Below, piece after piece: positions 42,134-49,000 of a stretch of DNA of 49,000 nt (its first letter is position 1; each line of letters starts with the position of its first letter). The notes under the pieces are model-generated. The model was not told the DNA's origin. It was given only the letters and a program-made list of their open reading frames with translations, and made no database searches. The DNA comes from JABCPE02 sp963530895 (GTDB lineage Bacteria; Bacteroidota; Bacteroidia; Flavobacteriales; Weeksellaceae), in assembly GCA_963530895.1 (NCBI GenBank), contig CAUSFO010000004.1, positions 1-49,000 of the forward strand. The letters run 5' to 3'. The translations under genes and the position numbers were made by a program.

Positions 42134-43255
42134 TTATTTAGTTTTTAATATTTTAAAAATTTCATCCACAATTTCCTTTGCCGCATTTGGTTTTGCAAAG
42201 AATTTCAGATTGCTGGACATTTCTTTTCTTAAATTTTCATTTTCACAGATTTCCATTAAAGTATTCCAGAATTTCTCATTCATTTCGGAATCTTTGACCA
42301 TTTTGGCTGCATTTTTTTCCACCAAAGCCATTGCATTTTTGGTCTGATGGTCTTCTGCTGCATAAGGGAACGGCACCAAAAGAATAGGTTTCCCTACCAC
42401 AGCCAGCTCGGAAATCGCGATAGCTCCCGCTCTTGATACAATCACATCCGCCGCTGAATATGCCAATGCCATATCTGAGATAAACTCCTTGATTTGAATT
42501 CCTTGCTCATCACCTCCACATTGAGATATAATGTTTTGATATTCAAGCTTTCCTGTCTGCCACACCAACTGGATATTTTTTTCCTTTAATTTAGGTAAAA
42601 GCTCTCTCCAAGCATTATTTAGGGTTTTTGAGCCTAATGAACCGCCCACAGAAAGAATGGTAAGTTTATTTAGGTCTAAGCCCATTTTTTCCTTCGCTTC
42701 TTTGGTATTTATAATATCTGTAACGATATTCTCTCGGATAGGATTTCCTGTAAATACCGCAGGAAGAAAGCTGCTAATATTGGGATAGCCCATGAAAACG
42801 TCTTTGGCTCTTCTTCCAAGAAACTGATTGGTTTTCCCTAAAATGGAGTTTTGTTCCTGTACAAAAATCGGAACACCGAGAGATGATGCCACATACAGAG
42901 CAGGACCAGAAGCAAAACCACCTGTCCCGACAGCAAAATCTGGTTTGAAGTTTTTAATAATCTTTCTCGCTTTCCATAAACTGGAAATAATTTTGAAAGG
43001 AAGACCAATGTTTTTAAGCAAATTTCCTCTGTCAAAACCAGCGATATTCAGCCCTTCTATTCTAAATCCAGCCTGAGGAACTTTCTCCATTTCCATTTTC
43101 CCATTCGCTCCCACGAACAAAAACTCGGCATTGGGAAATCTGCTTTTGATCTCGTTGGCTATCGCCACAGCAGGGAAAATATGTCCTCCCGTACCGCCGC
43201 CACTCATCAAAACTCTTATTTTTCGTTGTTCATTAGTTTTATCTTGATGCTCCAT
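42134..43255 (-). CDS. murG: Lipid II synthase MurG (UDP-GlcNAc transferase)
   Basis: GT28 glycosyltransferase that adds GlcNAc to lipid I on the inner face of the membrane, making lipid II; 373 residues. The N-terminal G-loop is VLMSGGGTGGHIFPAVAIA, then VGTGGFASGPALYVASSLGVP and EQNSILGKTNQFLG. The C-terminal half has LSVGGSLGSKTLN (second G-loop), ISRAGAIAISELAVVGKP-type segment reading VSRAGAIAISELAVVGKPILLVPFPYAAEDHQ-like, and the family's DHQxxNA end. Normal length. It follows ftsW by 30 bases, as is usual. Confidence 0.96.
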   Translation of the reverse strand: MEHQDKTNEQRKIRVLMSGGGTGGHIFPAVAIANEIKSRFPNAEFLFVGANGKMEMEKVPQAGFRIEGLNIAGFDRGNLLKNIGLPFKIISSLWKARKIIKNFKPDFAVGTGGFASGPALYVASSLGVPIFVQEQNSILGKTNQFLGRRAKDVFMGYPNISSFLPAVFTGNPIRENIVTDIINTKEAKEKMGLDLNKLTILSVGGSLGSKTLNNAWRELLPKLKEKNIQLVWQTGKLEYQNIISQCGGDEQGIQIKEFISDMALAYSAADVIVSRAGAIAISELAVVGKPILLVPFPYAAEDHQTKNAMALVEKNAAKMVKDSEMNEKFWNTLMEICENENLRKEMSSNLKFFAKPNAAKEIVDEIFKILKTK

Positions 43256-43285
43256 TTCTTTTTATTTTTCAAAAATGACAATAAT

Positions 43286-44521
43286 CTATGCAATATCATT
43301 CATTTCTTTGGCGATTTGTTTTTCTCCTAGACCTTCTTCGCCTAAAACCTGTATCCTCGAGCTGATATTTAAAACTATTCCAAGCTGAATATAGGTAACC
43401 AACATAGAGGTTCCCCCATAACTTATCAATGGAAGTGGTTGCCCTGTAACAGGGATAATATTCACCGCAACAGCAATGTTTACCGCCAGCTGCAGAAATA
43501 TCATCATCCCTATTGATAAAACCAATAAAGACCCATAAAATGTCGGTATTTTAGTAGCGATAATGACTATCCGCATCAGTATGATAAAGTAGGCACCCAT
43601 CAGCATAGCTGCCCCCAAAAGTCCATATTCTTCAACAATGATGGCAAAAATAAAATCCGATGCTGACTGAGGAAGCGACTGCTTCAATGCACTTTTCCCT
43701 GGCCCTACTCCTAAAAGTCCTCCATGCACTATCGCTGCTTTAGCTTGATTGATTTGGTAATTTTTAGCTTTTAATGCTTCATTTTCGGATTCATTAAGTT
43801 TATCTGAACTGACAAAGGTTTCCACCCTACTAATCCAAGTATGAACACGGGTATTCTTGAAAATATTCGTATTCAATGCTACAAATAAAAACATCGTAAT
43901 CCCTACAACAGCAATTGCTCCGAGCCTTATGATATATTTCAACGGATACTGTCCCACAACCAATACTACTATGGACATTATCAAAATCATAAGTGCTGTA
44001 GAACCATTATCCTTCGCAATCAAACCAAATATCACTAAAATAGGCACAATAATCAAAGCATGATTCAAATAGGAAATTTCTTCCTTATTTTTAGGCATAT
44101 TTTTCGCCAAATGACGGCAGAGATACACTATCAACACCAAATAAGCAAATGTAGATGGCTGAAATCTTATTGGCCCCAATGAAACCCACCGACCTGCACT
44201 TGCTCCGCCAATATTACTCCCAAAATAACTCGCTAATAATAAAACAGGCACCATGAGAACTAAAACTATTCCACTCAGTTTTCCAATCCATTCATATTTT
44301 ATAAAATGGGTAACACTAGCCATTATACAAAGTCCAAACAGAATAAGCCCTGCATGTTTTCCTAAATGGAAAATTGTTGTTCCTTCCCCTACGATATATT
44401 GTAAATTCGTACTTGCAGAATAAACAGGGAAAAAAGAGAAAATAGATATCGCGATAATAATATACCACAATACCTTATCTCCTTTTAAAAAAATTCTTTT
44501 TTGTGTTTTATTTTGAGTCAT
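43286..44521 (-). CDS. ftsW: FtsW/SEDS-family peptidoglycan glycosyltransferase
   Basis: Polytopic SEDS glycosyltransferase polymerising lipid II at the septum, 411 residues, about ten membrane helices. Recognisable pieces are AGRWVSLGPIRFQPSTFAYL, KDNGSTALMILIMSIVVLVVG, HGGLLGVGPGKSALKQSLPQSASDFIFAIIVEEYG, and near the end VTGQPLPLISYGGTSML. The context inside the dcw cluster (murD-ftsW-murG) supports FtsW over RodA. The partner transpeptidase (FtsI) would be upstream of murE, outside the window. Confidence 0.95.
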   Translation of the reverse strand: MTQNKTQKRIFLKGDKVLWYIIIAISIFSFFPVYSASTNLQYIVGEGTTIFHLGKHAGLILFGLCIMASVTHFIKYEWIGKLSGIVLVLMVPVLLLASYFGSNIGGASAGRWVSLGPIRFQPSTFAYLVLIVYLCRHLAKNMPKNKEEISYLNHALIIVPILVIFGLIAKDNGSTALMILIMSIVVLVVGQYPLKYIIRLGAIAVVGITMFLFVALNTNIFKNTRVHTWISRVETFVSSDKLNESENEALKAKNYQINQAKAAIVHGGLLGVGPGKSALKQSLPQSASDFIFAIIVEEYGLLGAAMLMGAYFIILMRIVIIATKIPTFYGSLLVLSIGMMIFLQLAVNIAVAVNIIPVTGQPLPLISYGGTSMLVTYIQLGIVLNISSRIQVLGEEGLGEKQIAKEMNDIA

Positions 44522-44536
44522 TTATAAGTTTCTTTT

Positions 44537-45862
44537 TTACTTAAAAACTTCTATTTTAAATTTTCTTCCCCTATCCTCGTAGTTATCAAACAAATCAAAA
44601 CTTGCACAACACGGAGACAGCAGCACGGTATCTCCATTTTGGGCTAATTTCTTGGCTGTACGGACCGCCTCTTCCATGCTTGATGTATCATAGATATTTT
44701 CTTTCATCCCTTGGAAAAAACTGATAATCTTAGAGTTATCCAGACCCATACAGATAACAGCCTTTACTTTTTTCTTCACCAAATCTGCTATTTCGGAATA
44801 GTCATTTCCTTTATCCACTCCTCCCACTATCCAAATCACTGGTCGCTTCATACTTTCCAATGCGTAATATGTGGCATTTACATTGGTAGCCTTGCTGTCA
44901 TTGATGTATTTCACGCCATCTCTCTCCGCCACTTCTTCCAATCTATGCTCCACCGCCTGAAAAGTCATCAATGAATTTCTAATGCTTTCATTACTGATAT
45001 TCAGTAACTTACCTGCAATACTCGCTGCGAGGCTATTCGCTACATTGTGTTTTCCTACGAGAGCCAAATCCTCTATTTTCATAGAAAATTCTCCGTGAAG
45101 TTTAATAACCAAATTTTCATCCACAGAATAACCTCCCTCATCAAGTTTTTCCTTCATGGAAAACGGAATTTTTTTCACTCTCAAATTCAATTCTTGAAGG
45201 AGTTTCATACTCATTTCATCATCTTTATTGTAAATGAAATAGTTATCATTTTCCTGATTTTCAGCAATTCGGAATTTTGCTAATGCATATTCTTCGTAAT
45301 TATAATTATATTGGTCCAAATGGTCTGGCGACAAGTTCAAAAGCAAACTAATATATGGTCTAAAATGCTGAATATCATCCAGCTGGAAACTACTGATTTC
45401 CAACACATAATATTCAAAATTTTCTGTAGCCACCTGCATCGCAAAACTTTTACCGATGTTTCCGCCCAGCCCGACATTTAATCCGCTATTTTTCAGAATG
45501 TGATAAATCAGCGATGTGGTGGTCGTTTTGCCGTTACTTCCCGTTACAGCCACGATTTTGGCATCGGTAAATTCTGCCGCAAATTCTATCTCTGATGACA
45601 GGCGGATTCCTTTTTCTTTGATTTTTTGAATTAGAGGTGCTTTCTTTGGTATTCCAGGCGATTTTATAACCCAGTCTGCGGATAAAATCCTCTCCTCGCT
45701 ATGCGTCCCTTCTTCAAAATCTATCCCTTCCTCCTGCAACTGCTGTTTATAATGTTCCTTAATAACGCCACGATCCGAAAGAAAAACTTCCAAACCTTTT
45801 TTCTTTGCTAAAACAGCTGCTCCTACTCCACTTTCACCACCACCTAATATTATTATTTTCAT
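44537..45862 (-). CDS. murD: UDP-N-acetylmuramoylalanine--D-glutamate ligase
   Basis: Second Mur ligase, adding D-glutamate; 441 residues, cytoplasmic. The N-terminal UDP-binding domain starts IIILGGGESGVGAAVLAKKKG. The P-loop is IVAVTGSNGKTTTTSLIYHIL, then LEISSFQLDDI and LLNLSPDHLDQYN. Further family marks are KYINDSKATNVNATYYALESM, IWIVGGVDKGNDYS, and VLLSPCCASFDLFDNYEDRGRKF at the C terminus. It follows the unknown 181-residue gene by 10 bases and precedes ftsW by 15. Confidence 0.97.
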   Translation of the reverse strand: MKIIILGGGESGVGAAVLAKKKGLEVFLSDRGVIKEHYKQQLQEEGIDFEEGTHSEERILSADWVIKSPGIPKKAPLIQKIKEKGIRLSSEIEFAAEFTDAKIVAVTGSNGKTTTTSLIYHILKNSGLNVGLGGNIGKSFAMQVATENFEYYVLEISSFQLDDIQHFRPYISLLLNLSPDHLDQYNYNYEEYALAKFRIAENQENDNYFIYNKDDEMSMKLLQELNLRVKKIPFSMKEKLDEGGYSVDENLVIKLHGEFSMKIEDLALVGKHNVANSLAASIAGKLLNISNESIRNSLMTFQAVEHRLEEVAERDGVKYINDSKATNVNATYYALESMKRPVIWIVGGVDKGNDYSEIADLVKKKVKAVICMGLDNSKIISFFQGMKENIYDTSSMEEAVRTAKKLAQNGDTVLLSPCCASFDLFDNYEDRGRKFKIEVFK

Positions 45863-45872
45863 TTTTTCTATA

Positions 45873-46418
45873 TTAACAAATCATGAACATTTCATTTATC
45901 TTCTTGCTCTCTGTTTCCAGAAACTCTGTTTTGCTGGCTTCAATAGGGAAAATCACATAGCTATCGCTGTCTATATACATCTGCATCAGATAAACACCAT
46001 GCCCATGCCAAGCGGTATTGATAGCGCTTATCCACCCATAGACATCGTGTTTGTCTTCAGCTAATGGAGGAAGTTCCAGAGCGTAAGCCTTAAATGATTT
46101 TAACTCTGTCAGCAAAAACTCAAAGCTCTCCAATTCACATTTCCAGTCAAACTCCTCCGCATAACCATTACTAATCAAAATATCCGCAAAGCCCATCCAA
46201 ATGAGCCTTGATTTTTTCCATTTATCTAGGTCTATTCCTCTATTTTCGTAGAATTCTTTATTCTTTGAAATAAATACATCCGTATTAGTAATCAGTTCTT
46301 TAACCTCTGATAAAACTTTTTTGTCATCAAGGCTAATCAATTTAGCAAACTCCAAATAAATATTGAAATCTATTTCATCCTCATTTTTGCCTCCAAACAA
46401 TTTTGAAAAGAATCCCAT
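45873..46418 (-). CDS. Hypothetical soluble protein in the dcw cluster
   Basis: I do not firmly recognise it. The 181-residue product starts MGFFSKLFGGKNEDEID, a short amphipathic leader, followed by an acidic alpha/beta domain with conserved-looking aromatics (SRLIWMGFADILISNGYAEEFDWKCELE, then INTAWHGHGVYLMQMYIDSDSYVIFPI). The domain slightly recalls the DUF6630 family, but I hold this weakly. It has no signal peptide or membrane helix. The gene lies 12 bases after mraY and 10 before murD, where the standard cluster has nothing, so it is probably co-expressed with peptidoglycan synthesis. Confidence 0.65.
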   Translation of the reverse strand: MGFFSKLFGGKNEDEIDFNIYLEFAKLISLDDKKVLSEVKELITNTDVFISKNKEFYENRGIDLDKWKKSRLIWMGFADILISNGYAEEFDWKCELESFEFLLTELKSFKAYALELPPLAEDKHDVYGWISAINTAWHGHGVYLMQMYIDSDSYVIFPIEASKTEFLETESKKINEMFMIC

Positions 46419-46430
46419 TTTAATTTAAAT

Positions 46431-47672
46431 TTACCTTACTTTCAAAGTTATTAAACAAATTACCGCCAAAATCACACCTATGATAATCATTCTATTCACG
46501 ATTTTACTCTCGTGATAACCGCATTTCTGATAATGGTGATGAAGAGGCGACATCTTAAACAATCGGTTGTTCTGAGCGTATTCCAGCCCGTATTTTTTCT
46601 TTCTGTATTTGAAAACCAGCACCTGCAAAACCACCGAAAGATTTTCCACCAAAAAGATTCCACAAAGAACAGGAATCAATAATTCTTTTCTAAGAATAAT
46701 AGCTAAAACAGCAATTACTCCGCCCAGCATCAGACTTCCGGTGTCTCCCATGAATACTTGCGCTGGATAGGTATTATACCAGAAAAATCCGATAACCGCT
46801 CCTACAAGTGCAATCGTGAAAATGGTAGTTTCGCCCGTGTCTGGAATGAACATTATATTGAGATAATCTGCAAAAATAATATTCCCCGAAACATATGCAA
46901 AAAACGCCAAAGTAAGCAGTATCACCGCACTTGTCCCCGCTGCGAGACCATCTATCCCATCGGTGATATTCGCTCCGTTAGAAACCGCTGTTACAATGAA
47001 AATAACCACAGGAATAAAAACTATCCAAGACCATTTCTGAGCATCCTGCTCATCCATCCAGAAAAGAACTTTACTGTAATCAAATTCATTATTTTTAACG
47101 AAAGGAACTGTAGAAATTATCGCTTTTTCTTCAGCAGAGAATTTTTCTACCACGCTGTGCTGTGTTGCCTGTGGCAGGTCTGGAACTTCTCGTTTGATAA
47201 CCACTCCTTCATGGAAATACATCGTCACTCCCACAATAAGACCTAAGCCCACCTGACCAATCACTTTGAACTTACCACTCAAACCATCTTTGTTCTTTTT
47301 GATTTTCTTGAGATAATCATCAATAAAACCAATCGCACCCATCCAAAGCACGGAAACCACAAGGAGAACGATATAAACATTATTTAGTTTTGTGAACAGC
47401 AGAACGGGAATCAGTGTAGAAATAATGATAATCAGACCGCCCATCGTCGGCGTTCCTTCTTTTTGTTTCTGTCCTTCCAAGCCAAGATCTCTCACAAGTT
47501 CTCCCATCTGTCTTCTTCGTAGGAAATTAATGATTTTCTTCCCGTAAACAAGGGCTATCCACAAGGACAAAAGCACAGACATCCCTGCACGAAATGAAAT
47601 ATATCGCAACAAATTCAACCCTGGGATATGGACTCCTTGACTCGTTAAATATTCGTATAAGTAGTATAGCAT
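46431..47672 (-). CDS. mraY: Phospho-N-acetylmuramoyl-pentapeptide transferase
   Basis: Inner-membrane enzyme moving phospho-MurNAc-pentapeptide to undecaprenyl phosphate, forming lipid I; 413 residues and about ten helices. Active-site motifs are FIDDYLKK, NITDGIDGLAAGTSA, FMGDTGSLMLGG and SPLHHHYQKCGYHESKIV. An extracytoplasmic insertion of about 60 residues lies between helices near 175-235; this is longer than in E. coli MraY but common in Bacteroidota. It lies 23 bases after murE. Confidence 0.96.
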   Translation of the reverse strand: MLYYLYEYLTSQGVHIPGLNLLRYISFRAGMSVLLSLWIALVYGKKIINFLRRRQMGELVRDLGLEGQKQKEGTPTMGGLIIIISTLIPVLLFTKLNNVYIVLLVVSVLWMGAIGFIDDYLKKIKKNKDGLSGKFKVIGQVGLGLIVGVTMYFHEGVVIKREVPDLPQATQHSVVEKFSAEEKAIISTVPFVKNNEFDYSKVLFWMDEQDAQKWSWIVFIPVVIFIVTAVSNGANITDGIDGLAAGTSAVILLTLAFFAYVSGNIIFADYLNIMFIPDTGETTIFTIALVGAVIGFFWYNTYPAQVFMGDTGSLMLGGVIAVLAIILRKELLIPVLCGIFLVENLSVVLQVLVFKYRKKKYGLEYAQNNRLFKMSPLHHHYQKCGYHESKIVNRMIIIGVILAVICLITLKVR

Positions 47673-47695
47673 TTTATTCGTCTGTTTTTATTGTT

Positions 47696-49000
47696 TTACT
47701 TTCCCATAAGGGTTAATAATTCTTTTATCACTTCTTTATCATCAAAATGATGTCTCACACCATTGATCTCTTGGTAAGTTTCATGTCCTTTTCCTGCAAC
47801 GAGGATGATGTCCTTTGGCTCTGCAAATTTTATCGCCATTTTTATCGCTTCTTTTCGGTCTGGAATAGAAGTATATTTGCTGAAATTCTGCGGTTCTACA
47901 CCTGCTTCTATTTCTTTAATTATCTCCAAAGGCTCTTCAGTTCTCGGGTTATCAGAAGTGATGATAGCCAATGTAGATTTTGCGGAAGCTACATTTCCCA
48001 TTTTAGGGCGTTTTTCCTTATCTCTATCTCCTCCACAGCCGAAAACAGTAATCAGCCTTTCGTTTTTTGTCCGAATTTCATTGATGCTGTCCAAGACATT
48101 TTCCAAAGCATCGGGCGTGTGGGCATAATCTACAATGAAGAAAATACCGCTGTCAGACTTCATGGTTTCAAATCTTCCGTTCACTCTTTTCAGCTTAGAA
48201 ATTGCTTGTAAAATTTCATTTCCTTCAAATCCTAATTCCGAAGCGATGGCGAAAACCAGCAACAGATTATAAACATTAAATTTCCCTGTCAAAGTCGTCC
48301 AAAACTCCTTTCCATTGAAATTCAGCAACATCCCGTCAAAATCAACTTCCAATATTTTTGCCTGATAATCCGCCATAGTTTTCAAGGCGTAGGTTTTCTT
48401 TTTTGCCTTCGTACTTTGGAGCATTACATTTCCGTTTTTATCATCGATATTGGTGATGGCAACGGCAGTTTCTGGCAGTTCATCAAAAAATCTTTTCTTC
48501 ACATTCAGATACTCCAAAAAGGTTTTGTGATAATCCAAATGGTCATGTGTGATGTTCGTAAAACCAGCTATTTTAAAGTTCAGTCCTTCTATTCTGTCCT
48601 GATGAATTCCATGAGAGCTAACTTCCATGAAAGCATATTCACAGCCTTTTTCTACTGCTTTTGCCAGCATCTGATTGAGCCTTACGACATCTGGCGTGGT
48701 GTGGGTAGATGGGATAATCTCCTGACCGATTCTATATTCCACTGTAGAAATAAGCGCTGAAGAAAAGCCTAAATTCTGGAAAATATCAAACAGCAGAGTC
48801 GCCGTAGAGGTTTTACCATTCGTTCCTGTAACTCCTATGAGATTAAGCTTTTCTGATGGATTTCCATAGAAATTACTCGCTATTTTCCCCAAGGTTTTGG
48901 AGGCGTTTTTTACTTTGATGTAGGTAACTGCTTCATTTATTTTCTCTGGAAAATCTTCACACACAATCACACTCGCTCCGTTTTCTATTGCAGAATCTAT
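47696..49000 (-). CDS. murE: UDP-MurNAc-tripeptide synthetase MurE, 5' end outside window
   Basis: Third Mur ligase, adding the diamino acid. The frame is open through the right edge (49000), where it reads IDSAIENGASVIVCEDFPE, so the GTG at 48970 is an internal valine and roughly the first 50-60 residues are missing. The P-loop is GVTGTNGKTSTATLLFDIF, followed by MEVSSHGIHQDRIEGL and FTNITHDHLDYHKT. ITSDNPRTEEP carries the DNPR motif of meso-diaminopimelate-adding enzymes. The C terminus has VAGKGHETYQEING. It leads the visible part of the dcw cluster. Confidence 0.95.
   Translation of the reverse strand: MDSAIENGASVIVCEDFPEKINEAVTYIKVKNASKTLGKIASNFYGNPSEKLNLIGVTGTNGKTSTATLLFDIFQNLGFSSALISTVEYRIGQEIIPSTHTTPDVVRLNQMLAKAVEKGCEYAFMEVSSHGIHQDRIEGLNFKIAGFTNITHDHLDYHKTFLEYLNVKKRFFDELPETAVAITNIDDKNGNVMLQSTKAKKKTYALKTMADYQAKILEVDFDGMLLNFNGKEFWTTLTGKFNVYNLLLVFAIASELGFEGNEILQAISKLKRVNGRFETMKSDSGIFFIVDYAHTPDALENVLDSINEIRTKNERLITVFGCGGDRDKEKRPKMGNVASAKSTLAIITSDNPRTEEPLEIIKEIEAGVEPQNFSKYTSIPDRKEAIKMAIKFAEPKDIILVAGKGHETYQEINGVRHHFDDKEVIKELLTLMGK

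Noticed and set aside
47100..47200. Large extracytoplasmic insertion in MraY as a novelty
   Set aside because: Enlarged MraY loops are, as far as I recall, common in Bacteroidota, so this is a lineage trait and not a local oddity.

Overview
The window reads as chromosome from a low-GC member of the Bacteroidota, class Flavobacteriia, most likely the Chryseobacterium/Riemerella/Bergeyella group (Weeksellaceae). This rests on protein-level resemblance from memory, on a SusC/SusD pair, on an FtsZ with a long tail ending in IPAFRRR, on a MraY with a large extracytoplasmic insertion, and on repeated promoter elements of the Bacteroidota type (TAnnTTTG at -7, TTTG or TTG about 20 bases upstream). 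Genus cannot be fixed from this alone. There is no rRNA, tRNA, CRISPR array or insertion sequence that I can support, and no stretch over 300 bases lacks a gene. The longest gaps are 1-182, 16019-16195 and 6271-6405.

Layout. (1) 183-6270, minus strand: enolase followed by six closely spaced genes (TM2 protein, secreted hypothetical, two guanidino-group-modifying enzymes including a CtlX-like hydrolase, a DUF4253 protein, an aspartyl protease with PDZ domain), ending at a terminator at 145-176. (2) 6406-10476, plus: an AddA/RecB-type helicase-nuclease and an MscS channel. (3) 10487-16018, minus: a family 2 glycosyltransferase, then rimP-nusA-infB. The rimP operon has a leader holding an intrinsic-terminator-like hairpin inside a 25-codon upstream frame. 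(4) 16196-27003, plus: an eleven-gene surface-polysaccharide operon (ugd, DUF4261, rfbB, GT2, reductase/epimerase, ATP-grasp, HAD, PglD/NeuD-type acyltransferase, wecE-type aminotransferase, polytopic membrane protein, rfbA), closed by a bidirectional terminator. (5) 27078-33259, minus: argS and an isolated SusD/SusC pair. (6) 33388-35981, plus: rnhB, a dicarboxylate/amino-acid symporter and a small secreted protein. (7) 36014-49000, minus: the division and cell wall (dcw) cluster murE(partial)-mraY-X-murD-ftsW-murG-Y-murC-ftsQ-ftsA-ftsZ, where X and Y are two unrecognised small genes.

How the genes fit. RfbA and RfbB make dTDP-4-keto-6-deoxyglucose. No rmlC or rmlD is present, but a WecE-like aminotransferase is, so the operon probably makes dTDP-4-amino-4,6-dideoxygalactose. 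A PglD/NeuD-type acyltransferase and an ATP-grasp enzyme could then decorate the amino group. Ugd supplies a uronic acid. The dcw genes carry out lipid II synthesis (MurE has the meso-diaminopimelate motif DNPR) and Z-ring assembly.

Most of the window is ordinary housekeeping. The observation most worth following is the rimP leader, a possible translation-coupled attenuator upstream of three transcription/translation factors. Next are the composition of the polysaccharide operon and the small unrecognised genes inside housekeeping operons.
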